A DNA stretch of 64,000 nt from Chitinophaga sp. GbtcB8 (GTDB taxonomy: Bacteria; Bacteroidota; Bacteroidia; Chitinophagales; Chitinophagaceae): assembly GCF_019091455.1 (NCBI RefSeq), contig NZ_JAGXJN010000011.1:1-64000 (forward strand), in the 5' to 3' direction. The notes beneath the pieces were generated by a model, which made no database searches, had not been told where the DNA came from, and saw only the letters and a program-made list of their open reading frames with translations. Position 1 is the first letter of the stretch. Each line of letters starts with the position of its first letter. Of the stretch, positions 26,284-34,893 are shown one piece after another. Made by a program: the position numbers and the translations under genes.

Positions 26284-26503
26284 TTTTAGATTTACGATCT
26301 ACGATTTTAGATCTTCTAAAATGTACATCGTTACTTTTTATAGTTCAATCAGGTTTTAGATTTACGATTAGCTGGCCACAAGAACAGCTCTCTGGCATCA
26401 CAAGAAGTATTTCAGGAATACGATCTTACCTGATTGACGTATGAACAGGACTTTTATTTTATGGTCCCCAAAATAATCCGCTTCAATCAAATCTAAAATC
26501 GTA
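26284..26503. repeat. Inverted word-repeat element between UbiB-type and TetR genes
   Basis: TTTTAGATTTACGAT occurs directly at 26284-26298 and 26354-26368. TACGATTTTAGAT at 26300-26312 is inverted at 26491-26503. Inside lies another inverted pair CAATCAGGT/ACCTGATTG (26346-26354 with 26428-26436). The element fills the gap between the two minus-strand genes and carries no reading frame of interest. Confidence 0.75.
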
Positions 26504-26510
26504 AATCAAT

Positions 26511-27137
26511 TCATTTTCCCGTGAACATAAATTTGCCAAAATCAAACAGGCTATCCAGCGTATTGGAAGCAATCAGCTGGAAGCTCAGGTGAACAGCCTT
26601 TTCAATAGCGGCATCCGTCATTTCAAAACGCTCGCTGCTGTCGTTGATCCAGTAGCGGAGCACAAACAGCGCCTGTACCCAGAAGCCATGTACGTATTGG
26701 TCGGAAATGTATTTGCGTTCCTTGATCTCGCTGGTCTGGTAACCTTCTTTCACCAGGTCTTCCACGTATTTGTAAAAGGCCTTTTTAAAGGTTTCCAGCT
26801 GGCCCTGGTGTAAGACAGGGAAGCGGAATTTGTCCTGCTGCAGCAGAATGTAGCTACGGTCGGCTTTCAGCTTTTGCACCCACATAAAGTAAAAAGTGAG
26901 CAGCTTTTCGCGGGCGGAGTAGTTCCGGTAGATCTCATCGTCCTGCAGCTGGTTAATAGTATCTTCAAAAATACCCAGCCATATATCTTTTTCCACTGCT
27001 TCCAGGGAGCTGTAAAGATCATAAAAAGCCGGTTCCGGCAGGCTTACCATCTTGCAAAAAGCATATACGGAAACAGGTGGTTTGCCATTCTCCAGCCAGT
27101 ATAATTTATAAGCGTCGCGTAGCTGTTGTTTGTCCAT
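26511..27137 (-). CDS. TetR-family transcriptional regulator
   Basis: 208 residues. The N-terminal 45 residues form a TetR-type HTH (LRDAYKLYWLENGKPPVSVYAFCKMVSLPEPAFYDLYSSLEAVEKDIW), with the recognition helix around EPAFYDLYSS, although the canonical signature is diverged. The remainder is an all-helical ligand-binding domain. In related genomes this type of regulator is found directly before UbiB-type kinase genes, and that order is kept here, so the kinase gene is the likeliest target. A TAATTTTG box (27185-27192) lies upstream. Confidence 0.82.
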   Translation of the reverse strand: MDKQQLRDAYKLYWLENGKPPVSVYAFCKMVSLPEPAFYDLYSSLEAVEKDIWLGIFEDTINQLQDDEIYRNYSAREKLLTFYFMWVQKLKADRSYILLQQDKFRFPVLHQGQLETFKKAFYKYVEDLVKEGYQTSEIKERKYISDQYVHGFWVQALFVLRYWINDSSERFEMTDAAIEKAVHLSFQLIASNTLDSLFDFGKFMFTGK

Positions 27138-27184
27138 TTTTGAAAGTTTTAAGCGTTTTGGGCATAGGGGGTTCTCAAGCCTTA

Positions 27185-27192
27185 CAAAATTA
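27185..27192 (-). promoter_or_regulatory. Candidate -7 box for TetR gene
   Basis: Minus-strand TAATTTTG matches TAnnTTTG, about 48 bp before the start codon at 27137. No convincing -33 element. Confidence 0.4.
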
Positions 27193-27264
27193 CACCAAGA
27201 CGGTGGATAATGAACAGGCAGCCGCGAATTTGATGTTGCGCGGATGTTAAATAAACGCTAAAAA

Positions 27265-28182
27265 CTAGCGGACGGTCTTCAGTACCGTAAACAAAGTGTC
27301 ATAAAACGGTTTTGCCTGCTCAAACATGGGGAAATGGCCGGATTCCTGGATCCAGTGCAGCTGAATAGAAGGGCGTATGATCTTCAGGTCATAGGCATAA
27401 AAGGCTAGCGCATCCTGCCGGCTGGCAATCACCTGAATGGGGCCTTTGTAACGGGGCAGGGTTTTGCTTACATCATAGTGCACCCGGAACAGGTCCCGAA
27501 TCAGCAGCTGCCGCATTTTTATGTTTGGTTTACCGGCGTTTATCTTTTTCAGCAGACTGTCCAGCATACTTTTATTGTAAATGTAAGAGAGGCGCCCCAG
27601 CTTATCCAGCTCAAGAGAATCTGCGGCGCTGGCACGGCCATCGTCCATTTTTTTTGTCAGCGTATCCAGTAGCTGCAGGTCTGTTAAGCCAAGCCGTACC
27701 CGCAGGTTGGCAACATGTACTGCAAAATTCTCCTCCGATATTTTATAATAACCCGGGTTAGCCAGCACCAGTGTTCTTACCCGTTCAGGATGCGCTGCCG
27801 CAAAACACATAGCCAGCATAGCGCCCCAGGAGTGCCCGTAAATAATGCCCTGCTGAATGTGCAAATGATCCAGCAGGCGTTTTACATCTTCCACCTCCGC
27901 CTGCAGGGTAATAGTGGTTGAATCAAAAGGCGTAGGAATAGAACGGCCGGTACCTCTTTGCTCCAATAAAATGCTTTTGTAGGATGTACCTAATGTAATG
28001 GCTACTTCCTCCTGCTGCAAATAAGAGTTGCCGGGGCCACCGCTTAAAATTATTACCGGGGTGCCGGTACCGTAAGTATGATAGTACAAATATCCCTGGG
28101 CATATTGAAGAGAATCCATTTGCTGTGCATGCATGGGATGGGCCAACAGCAGGATGGCTAACAGTAACAGAACGGTTTTCAT
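27265..28182 (-). CDS. Secreted alpha/beta hydrolase, proline iminopeptidase-like
   Basis: 305 residues with an N-terminal signal peptide ending near HAQQ. The oxyanion motif is LSGGPGNSYL, the nucleophile elbow YGHSWGAML with Ser118, and the remaining triad residues are Asp257 (ASRQDALAF) and His283 (ESGHFPMFE). The GGPG motif and the cap helices place it with S33 proline iminopeptidase or tripeptidyl aminopeptidase-like proteins. The next gene upstream is divergent with a 42-bp gap, so promoters of both must be packed in this space. Substrate unknown. Confidence 0.88.
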   Translation of the reverse strand: MKTVLLLLAILLLAHPMHAQQMDSLQYAQGYLYYHTYGTGTPVIILSGGPGNSYLQQEEVAITLGTSYKSILLEQRGTGRSIPTPFDSTTITLQAEVEDVKRLLDHLHIQQGIIYGHSWGAMLAMCFAAAHPERVRTLVLANPGYYKISEENFAVHVANLRVRLGLTDLQLLDTLTKKMDDGRASAADSLELDKLGRLSYIYNKSMLDSLLKKINAGKPNIKMRQLLIRDLFRVHYDVSKTLPRYKGPIQVIASRQDALAFYAYDLKIIRPSIQLHWIQESGHFPMFEQAKPFYDTLFTVLKTVR

Positions 28183-28224
28183 AAATTATGGCAATTGGTG
28201 TAAATTTAGGAAAAGAACAGTGTT

Positions 28225-28722
28225 ATGAAAAAGTTTTTGAACGGAAGCCTCTTTTTAATAATGGCCATTACCTGCTGCGGCCAGCTATTTGCCCAGGATA
28301 ATAAAAAAGACAAGATAAAAAACCTGGTAGCCAGCCAGTCCTATGTATTTAAAGCACAAACAGCCCTGCCTATGAGCGGCCGCACGCGGCAGCTTACCAG
28401 CGAGTATGAGGTGAAGGTTGCCAAAGATTCTGTGATCACTTACCTGCCATACTTTGGCCGTGCCTATACGGCGCCGCTGGATCCCAGCAAGGGCGGTATC
28501 CAGTTCACCTCCCGTAAATTTGATTACACGGTAAATAACGCAAAAAAAGGAGGCTGGAATATACAGATCAGCCCAAAAGATGCAGATGATGTACGGCAAA
28601 TGGTGCTGATGCTTTCTGAAGATGGTTACGGCACCCTGCAGGTAACCAGCAATAACCGGCAACCTATTATGTTCAACGGTTATATAACGGAGAGGGAACC
28701 ACGAAAATATTTGAAGAAATGA
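28225..28722 (+). CDS. DUF4251 protein, secreted
   Basis: 165 residues, signal peptide MKKFLNGSLFLIMAITCCGQLFAQ. The DUF4251 core follows: IKNLVASQSYVFKAQTALPMSGRTRQL, then VTYLPYFGRAY and MVLMLSEDGYGTLQVTSNNRQPIMFNGYI, at the usual length. DUF4251 proteins are periplasmic, all-beta proteins restricted to Bacteroidota with no known activity. Confidence 0.9.
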   Translation: MKKFLNGSLFLIMAITCCGQLFAQDNKKDKIKNLVASQSYVFKAQTALPMSGRTRQLTSEYEVKVAKDSVITYLPYFGRAYTAPLDPSKGGIQFTSRKFDYTVNNAKKGGWNIQISPKDADDVRQMVLMLSEDGYGTLQVTSNNRQPIMFNGYITEREPRKYLKK

Positions 28723-28783
28723 TGTAATTTCCCATCCCTATAACCATTTTTCAGTAACCCTAACCCTCATAAACATATAATAC

Positions 28784-30841
28784 ATGCATTTCCTCAAAAG
28801 CCGGATGTTTGCTATCCTCATTTTATTATTTGCAGCTACTGCCTGTGCCCAACAGCCGCCTAAAACAGAAGTATTGTGGGATACCTATGGTGTGCCGCAT
28901 GTATATGGTAAAAGTTTGGCAGATATGTATTATGGTTTTGGCTGGGCGCAAATGCACAACCATGCCAACCTGCTGCTGCAGCTCTATGGACAGGCCAGGG
29001 GCCGTAGTGCTGAATACTGGGGAGAAAAGAACCTGTTCCGTGACGAGATCATTCATTTATTCAACATACCGGAGCTGGCTAAAGAACATTATGCCCGGCA
29101 AAACCCGGTTTTCAAAAGCTGCCTGGATGCTTTTGTAAAAGGCGTTAATGCTTATGCCAAAGCGCACCCGGAAGCTATTGGTGAAAAATTTAAGCAGGTG
29201 CTGCCGATACAGCCCACTGATGTTACGGCGCATGCCCTGCGGGTATTGTACATACAGTTCCTGGCTATGGATGATATTGATGAAACCATGCAGGTGGCGG
29301 GGCGTGGCTCCAATGCCATTGCCATCGGGCCATCCCGTTCCGCTTCCCGTAATGCTATGCTGCTGGCCAACCCGCATTTGCCCTGGGCAGACCTGTATCT
29401 TTTTTTTGAGGCGCAGCTAAGCGGGCCGGGATATAACGCTTACGGTGCTACGTTAATAGGGATGCCTGCCCTGGCCATTGCATTTAATGCGCACCTGGGC
29501 TGGACACATACCGTGAACACCATTGACGCCTCTGACCGCTATACGCTGCAGCTGAAAGACAGCAATACATATATGCTGGATAATAAACCGGTACGGTTCA
29601 TACAAAAGAGCATTACGTTAAAAGTAAGGCAGGATAATGGCAGCCTGCAATCGCAAACCATAGCCCTGAGATACAGCAAACAGGGACCGGTAATAATGGG
29701 AAAGAAGGGCGATGCCTATGCCGTGCGTATTGCCGGCATGGAGCGCCCGGATATGATGTACCAGTGGCACCAGATGGGCGCGGCACAGAACTGGGCACAG
29801 TTTGAGGCCGCGCTGAAGCTGATGCAGCTGCCCATGTTTAACGTAATGTATGCTGATGATGCCGGCAATATTAATTACTTCTTTGCAGGTAATGTACCGG
29901 TACGCGCGCAGGGCAACTGGGATTTCTGGCAGCAGCCGGTAGATGGCAGCCAAAGCGCCTGCATCTGGCAGCAAACGCACCCTTATAAAGATCTGCCCAA
30001 GCTGCATAACCCATCCACCGGTTTTTTACAGAATGCCAATGATCCGCCCTGGACCTGTACTTACCCCGCCGTGCTGGATCCCGCCCAGTATCCTTCGTAT
30101 ATGGCTCCCCGTGGTACGGGCCTGCGCCCGCAAAGAGCGCTGAATATGATCCGGAAAGATAGCTCCATTACCTACGGGGAGCTGGTAGCTGATAAATACA
30201 ATACCGGCATGGAAGCAGCCGACCGTTACCTGGATGAGCTGCTGGCTGCCGTAAAACAATACCCCGATACTGCCGCCACCCGTGCTGCCGCTGTATTACA
30301 GCAATGGGACCGGACCACAGATACTGCCAGCACCGGCGCGCTGTTATTTACCCACTGGTTTGATAAGCTGAAGCCGGGCATGATCCGTACGCCTTTTGAT
30401 CCGGTACATCCCGTAACCACACCGGCCGGTCTGAAAGACCCTGCCGGCGCAGTAAAGCTGCTGGCAGCAGCTGCCGCTGAAATGCAACAGCAATTTGGCC
30501 GCCTGGATGTGCCCTGGGGCAGCCTGGCCCGCTTCCGCTTCAATAACCGGGATTATGCCGGTAACGGCGGCTCCGGCCGCTATGGTATTTTCCGGGTGAT
30601 CAATTACAATGAGGATGAGGATAAAAAATACACCGCTTCAGGGGGAGATAGTTATGTAGCCATTGTGGAGTTCAGCAAACCGTTGAAAGCGCAGGTATTG
30701 CTGAGCTATGGCAATGCCACCCAGCCGGGTAACAAACACCTGGGCGACCAGCTGCAGCTGCTGTCGCAAAAGAAAATGCGCAGCCCCTGGCTGCAGCGCA
30801 GCGAGGTAATGGAACACCTGGAAGAAAGAGAAACACCTTAA
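28784..30841 (+). CDS. Penicillin acylase-family Ntn hydrolase
   Basis: 685 residues. Export signal with a Cys at 21 (AATACAQQ), either a signal peptidase I or a weak lipobox. The N-terminal segment VLWDTYGVPHVYGKSLADMYYGFGWAQMHNH is typical of penicillin G/aculeacin acylases. The autoprocessing site is ...VAGRG|SNAIAIG with Ser176 as predicted N-terminal nucleophile of the beta chain; common members have SNAW or SNNW, here the Trp is Ile. The Asn and Arg region INYFFAGNVPVRAQG follows. These enzymes hydrolyse amide-linked acyl groups such as penicillins, cyclic lipopeptides or acyl-homoserine lactones; the substrate cannot be chosen. Confidence 0.92.
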   Translation: MHFLKSRMFAILILLFAATACAQQPPKTEVLWDTYGVPHVYGKSLADMYYGFGWAQMHNHANLLLQLYGQARGRSAEYWGEKNLFRDEIIHLFNIPELAKEHYARQNPVFKSCLDAFVKGVNAYAKAHPEAIGEKFKQVLPIQPTDVTAHALRVLYIQFLAMDDIDETMQVAGRGSNAIAIGPSRSASRNAMLLANPHLPWADLYLFFEAQLSGPGYNAYGATLIGMPALAIAFNAHLGWTHTVNTIDASDRYTLQLKDSNTYMLDNKPVRFIQKSITLKVRQDNGSLQSQTIALRYSKQGPVIMGKKGDAYAVRIAGMERPDMMYQWHQMGAAQNWAQFEAALKLMQLPMFNVMYADDAGNINYFFAGNVPVRAQGNWDFWQQPVDGSQSACIWQQTHPYKDLPKLHNPSTGFLQNANDPPWTCTYPAVLDPAQYPSYMAPRGTGLRPQRALNMIRKDSSITYGELVADKYNTGMEAADRYLDELLAAVKQYPDTAATRAAAVLQQWDRTTDTASTGALLFTHWFDKLKPGMIRTPFDPVHPVTTPAGLKDPAGAVKLLAAAAAEMQQQFGRLDVPWGSLARFRFNNRDYAGNGGSGRYGIFRVINYNEDEDKKYTASGGDSYVAIVEFSKPLKAQVLLSYGNATQPGNKHLGDQLQLLSQKKMRSPWLQRSEVMEHLEERETP

Positions 30842-30892
30842 TATTTATTATATTGGGGGATCATCATTTTTAAGACACAAAAAAAATTACGA

Positions 30893-31327
30893 ATGAAACG
30901 TCTTTTATTATTCCCCGTTGTGTGTTTGCTGTTACAATTCTCCTATGCACAATCCAGGGACGAAACAGCCGTTACGCAGGCGGTAGAAAACCTGCGCAAA
31001 GCTATGGTAGATGGTGATAAGGCCGCGCTGGAAAAAGTGTCTGACGACAAGCTGAGCTACGGGCATTCCAATGGTAACCTGGAAGACAAGGCTACTTTTG
31101 TAGGGAACATTGTAAGCGGAAAATCTGATTTTGTTAAGATAGACCTTAGCGGCCAAACCATTGCCATAGTAGGTAATACCGCTATTGTACGCCACGTGCT
31201 GGATGCGGAAACCAACGACGGCGGCAAACCCGGCACCGTGCATTTACGCGTGCTGCTGGTATGGGCAAAAGAAGGCGGTCAATGGAAATTGCTGGCAAGG
31301 CAGGCCGTGAAGGAGCCGGTGAAATAA
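30893..31327 (+). CDS. NTF2-like protein (DUF4440), secreted
   Basis: 144 residues with a signal peptide (MKRLLLFPVVCLLLQFSYAQ). The cone-shaped NTF2-like fold is visible as VTQAVENLRKAMVDGDKAALEKVSDDKLSYGHSNGNLEDKATFVGNI followed by GNTAIVRHVLD and HLRVLLVWAKEGGQWKLLARQAVK. DUF4440/SnoaL-like proteins may be isomerases, cyclases or ligand carriers; no catalytic residue set is apparent. It stands 51 bp after the acylase gene, so they could share a transcript ended by the hairpin at 31351. Confidence 0.88.
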   Translation: MKRLLLFPVVCLLLQFSYAQSRDETAVTQAVENLRKAMVDGDKAALEKVSDDKLSYGHSNGNLEDKATFVGNIVSGKSDFVKIDLSGQTIAIVGNTAIVRHVLDAETNDGGKPGTVHLRVLLVWAKEGGQWKLLARQAVKEPVK

Positions 31328-31350
31328 TTAAGAATGAATAATTAATAGTT

Positions 31351-31392
31351 AAATGCCTGGAAGGGGCTTCAGCAGCCCTTTTCAGGCATTTT
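31351..31392 (+). terminator. Strong terminator hairpin
   Basis: AAATGCCTG and AAGGGGCT (31351-31368) pair with AGCCCTT and CAGGCATTT (31374-31391), giving a long stem with small bulges, followed by TTAA. It ends the acylase/NTF2 transcript. The rest of the gap to 31502 has AATTAA words at its start and no gene. Confidence 0.7.
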
Positions 31393-31502
31393 AATGTAGC
31401 GCAGCATTGACCAGAACCTGTCAAATTTTTCTCTTTGGTAATAATTAACTACTTTAAATATTCAGAATACACCAGGTAACCATAAATATTTAAAGCCCCC
31501 CA

Positions 31503-32408
31503 ATGAGAAAGATAAAAAGGCTCCTTAGCATTTTTACCCATTCTGTATATAAATCAAGAAAGACACAACAAGCGGACCTTTTATTGCTCGGGAAAATGCT
31601 TTCCCGGCAAAATAAGGCGTTGCAGCAGGTCAGTGACCTGGCTGAAACCGAATTCCGGGTTTTCTCTCAAACCGGTGATGACGGCATCATTCAATATTTA
31701 ATAAGCAAAGCTGAGATCTCCGACAACACATTTGTGGAGTTTGGTGTAGAGAACTATATTGAATCCAATACCCGGTTCTTACTGGTCAATGATAACTGGT
31801 CTGGTCTGGTCATTGATGGCTCAGAGAAGCATATTAATTTCATAAAAACAGATGATATCTACTACCAGCATGACCTGACTACCCTTTGCGCATTTATTAC
31901 CAGTGAGAATATTAATGAGCTGATCTCTTCCAGCGGGCTTTCAGGTGAGATCGGGTTATTGAGCATAGATATTGATGGCAATGACTATTGGATCTGGAAA
32001 GCCATTAACGTAGTAAACCCCACCATTGTAATTGTTGAATACAATAGCGTGCTGGGGTCTGAGCGGGCTATTACCGTGCCCTATAAGCCGGATTTCATTC
32101 GCACAAAAGCGCATTACAGTAACCTTTACTTTGGCACCTCTTTGAAGGCATTATGTTTACTGGCTGAAGAAAAGGGTTATGCTTTTGTGGGCTCCAATTC
32201 TGTTGGCACCAATGCTTACTTTGTAAAAAAAGAAAGATTGGGCAGCCTTGTGCCCAGGAGCGTGGAAGAAGGTTACGTGCAATCCAAATTCCGGGAAAGC
32301 AGGGATGTGAATGGGAACCTTACTTACCTGAGCGGGAAAAGCAGGTATAACCTGATTAAAGGCTTACCGGTGTATAATGTAATAACGGGGCAGGTAGAGG
32401 AGCTATAA
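31503..32408 (+). CDS. Methyltransferase-like protein (FkbM-related)
   Basis: 301 residues, no signal peptide. The central region FVEFGVENYIESNTRFLLVNDNWSGLVIDGSEKHINFI and LLSIDIDGNDYWIWKAI recalls class I SAM-dependent methyltransferases of the FkbM kind, where FVEFG matches the SAM-binding strand and IDGNDY the acidic residue after strand four. A glycine-rich GxGxG is not obvious. FkbM-like proteins often methylate glycans and sit near polysaccharide genes, but no such genes are here. It overlaps the convergent M20 gene by 6 bp. Moderately sure of the fold, not of the function. Confidence 0.55.
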   Translation: MRKIKRLLSIFTHSVYKSRKTQQADLLLLGKMLSRQNKALQQVSDLAETEFRVFSQTGDDGIIQYLISKAEISDNTFVEFGVENYIESNTRFLLVNDNWSGLVIDGSEKHINFIKTDDIYYQHDLTTLCAFITSENINELISSSGLSGEIGLLSIDIDGNDYWIWKAINVVNPTIVIVEYNSVLGSERAITVPYKPDFIRTKAHYSNLYFGTSLKALCLLAEEKGYAFVGSNSVGTNAYFVKKERLGSLVPRSVEEGYVQSKFRESRDVNGNLTYLSGKSRYNLIKGLPVYNVITGQVEEL

Positions 32409-33695
32409 GCCCTTCTTCACCTTTGCATAATCAAATACCAGCTGACAAAATACTTTCACACCTACATCCAGCTTGGAATCATCTATATAAAAATCAGGTG
32501 TATGGTGTGCGGCTGCTTTGGCAGGATCCTGCCCGGCAGGCATACCGCCCAGGAAAAAGAAGAAAGCCGGCGCTTTATCTCCAAAGAAAGAAAAGTCCTC
32601 CGCACCGGTGGTCCAGTCGGTTTCATATACATTCTCTTTACCGGCGGCAGCTTCAATAGAAGGCGCCATTAATTTCACCAATGAGGGATCATTATAAGTT
32701 ACCTTGGTTTTGGTATCAATGCTTACTTCTGCGGTGGCGCCGGATGCAGCTGCAATATGGGTGGCCATCAGCTTCATTTTTTCATGCACCATTTGCTGCA
32801 TTTTACTGTCCAGCGTGCGGATGGTGCCTTCCATCACCAGCTCTTCGGGAATAATGTTACTGCGTACGCCACTGTGAATTTTTCCAACAGTGATCACCAC
32901 CGGCGCTTTGGTAAGCTCTGCCTGCCGGCTTACAATGGTCTGGAAGCCCTGTATGATCTGCGCGGCCACTACCACGGGATCAATACCGCTCCAGGGCTGT
33001 GAGCCGTGCGACTGCTTGCCTTTTACCTTTACCACGAACCAGTCACTGGAAGCCATCTCCGCCCCGGACTTATATTTCACTTTACCAATAGGCGTTTGCG
33101 AGTTAATGTGCAGGCCAAAGATGGCATCTACCTTCGGGTTATCCATCACACCTTCTTTGATCATTAAAGGCGCACCGCCTTCCTCCGTACCGGGAGGGCC
33201 TTCTTCTGCCGGCTGAAAAATAAACTTCACGGTGCCGGGTATATCTTTTTTCAGGCTGCTTAATACTTCAGCAGTACCCAACAGTATGGCTATATGGGAA
33301 TCGTGCCCGCAGGCATGCATTAGCGGCACCAGCTGGCCCAGGTATTCAGCCGAGTCGGTGGATTTGAACGGCAGGTCAGCTCTTTCATATACGGGCAGGG
33401 CATCCATATCTGCCCGCAAAGCTACTACCGGACCTGGCTTACCGCCTTTTAGAATGGCTACTACGCCGGTTTTGCCAACACCGGTTTGCACATCCAGCCC
33501 CAGTTTTTTAAGATGGGCCGCCACAAAAGCAGCGGTTTGGTATTCCCGGTTCGATAGTTCCGGGTGCTGATGCAGCTGCCTTCTCCAGGACACTACGGAA
33601 TCTTTTACACCGGCAACACGCTGATCCAACTCTTTAACCTGCGCCAAAGCCAGGATAGGGGAGATAAGTGCCAGGAGGAATAGCTGGTTTCGCAT
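32403..33695 (-). CDS. M20-family amidohydrolase, exported
   Basis: 430 residues with a signal peptide (MRNQLFLLALISPILALAQ). The M20D pattern is complete: WRRQLHQHPELSNREY, RADMDALPVYE, MHACGHDSHIAILLG, FIFQPAEEGPPGTEEGGA, and FGLHINSQTPIG, with the dimerisation domain between. These are the metal-binding and catalytic motifs of N-acyl-amino-acid or hippurate amidohydrolases. Export is less common for this family but is regularly seen in Bacteroidota. The 5' side contains an inverted-repeat element shared with the divergent dgoK gene. Confidence 0.9.
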   Translation of the reverse strand: MRNQLFLLALISPILALAQVKELDQRVAGVKDSVVSWRRQLHQHPELSNREYQTAAFVAAHLKKLGLDVQTGVGKTGVVAILKGGKPGPVVALRADMDALPVYERADLPFKSTDSAEYLGQLVPLMHACGHDSHIAILLGTAEVLSSLKKDIPGTVKFIFQPAEEGPPGTEEGGAPLMIKEGVMDNPKVDAIFGLHINSQTPIGKVKYKSGAEMASSDWFVVKVKGKQSHGSQPWSGIDPVVVAAQIIQGFQTIVSRQAELTKAPVVITVGKIHSGVRSNIIPEELVMEGTIRTLDSKMQQMVHEKMKLMATHIAAASGATAEVSIDTKTKVTYNDPSLVKLMAPSIEAAAGKENVYETDWTTGAEDFSFFGDKAPAFFFFLGGMPAGQDPAKAAAHHTPDFYIDDSKLDVGVKVFCQLVFDYAKVKKGL

Positions 33696-33714
33696 AAACG
33701 AGTAGATTTTGGTG

Positions 33715-33905
33715 AATTACGAATTGTCAATTACGGATTACGGATGATGTAGCGCGTAAATGAGGTTGGTATGTATAAATAAGGCTAAAAGTGTATAAGG
33801 TATAAAAAATAGATCAACTACAAAATACCTTCTACCCGGAATTATAAGATCCTGTTATTAACAAAACGTCTTCAATTCGTAATTCATAATTGATAATTCG
33901 TAATT
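33715..33905. repeat. Inverted word-repeat element upstream of sugar-acid cluster
   Basis: Arms 33715-33745 and 33875-33905 are inverted repeats with 27 of 31 matching positions; each is built from AATTACGAATT-like words. An inner inverted pair AAGGTAT/ATACCTT lies at 33797-33803 and 33825-33831. The right arm ends 7 bp before the start codon of the kinase gene at 33913, so the 5' untranslated part of that operon lies in the element. Confidence 0.75.
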
Positions 33906-33912
33906 TTCCCCC

Positions 33913-34890
33913 ATGACTACCTTTCTAAGTTGTGACTGGGGTACTTCCTCCTTTCGGTTAAGATTAGTGCAGGCGCTGGATCTGGACATACTGGCATCCG
34001 AAATTTCCGGCCAGGGCATTGCCCCTACCTGCCGGGCCTGGGAGTCCGGTGGCCCGCGGGACCGTGCCGGCAGATGGGAATTTTATCTGCAGGTGATCCA
34101 TAACGCCATTACCGCTATTGAGCAACGTATCGGCTATACGCTGGAGCAGGTGCCGGTTATTATTTCCGGGATGGCTTCTTCTTCCATTGGTATGCTGGAG
34201 CTGCCTTACGGCACCCTGCCCTTTAGCGTGGACGGCGCCAATGTGCATACGCATTATGTAGCGCCCACCGCAGATTTTCCCCATGAAACTTTCCTGATCT
34301 CCGGCGTGCGCAGCAAGCTGGATGTAATGCGCGGGGAGGAAACACAATTGGTAGGCTGCATCAGCAATGACCTGGCGCTGGCCGATTCCGGGACCTTTAT
34401 TTTCCCGGGCACCCATTCCAAACACATACAGGTAAAGGAGCGGCAGGCCGTGGAATTCAAAACCTTTATGACCGGCGAGCTGTTTGAGCTGCTGCGCCGC
34501 CAGAGCATACTCAAAGATGCCGTTGCGGGGCATGAAGCCCCGCTTATTGTTACTACCAACAGCTCTTTCAGCCAGGGCGTGCAGGATGCGGTAACCTTAC
34601 CTTTGCTGCATGCCGCCTTCCGTGTAAGAACGCATCATTTATTCGGCAGCTTTACGCCTGTGGAAAACCTGGATTACCTGAGCGGCCTTTTGATAGGGGC
34701 AGAGCTGCAGGAATTATTATTTACAGACCCCGGCACCCTGTACCTTTGTGGTGGCGCTCACTTGCAGCAACGATATGCTACGGCATTATCGGTATTAGGA
34801 TTAACCAATGTGGTGGTGTTTTCCGCCGCATGGACGGAGGAAGCCGTGATCCGCGGGCAGTACAGGATCTTTAACCAGTTAAACAGCTAA
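33913..34890 (+). CDS. dgoK: 2-dehydro-3-deoxygalactonokinase
   Basis: 325 residues of the DgoK family. Evidence: MTTFLSCDWGTSSFRLRLV (phosphate-binding start of the ASKHA-like fold), WEFYLQVIHNAI, VIISGMASSSIGMLELPYGTLPF, ISGVRSKLDVMRGEETQLVG and IFPGTHSKHIQVK. The enzyme phosphorylates 2-keto-3-deoxy-D-galactonate at C6. It is the first gene of the sugar-acid cluster and starts just downstream of the inverted-repeat element. The aldolase gene follows after 3 bp, matching the order of the galactonate pathway. Confidence 0.92.
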   Translation: MTTFLSCDWGTSSFRLRLVQALDLDILASEISGQGIAPTCRAWESGGPRDRAGRWEFYLQVIHNAITAIEQRIGYTLEQVPVIISGMASSSIGMLELPYGTLPFSVDGANVHTHYVAPTADFPHETFLISGVRSKLDVMRGEETQLVGCISNDLALADSGTFIFPGTHSKHIQVKERQAVEFKTFMTGELFELLRRQSILKDAVAGHEAPLIVTTNSSFSQGVQDAVTLPLLHAAFRVRTHHLFGSFTPVENLDYLSGLLIGAELQELLFTDPGTLYLCGGAHLQQRYATALSVLGLTNVVVFSAAWTEEAVIRGQYRIFNQLNS

Positions 34891-34893
34891 GCA

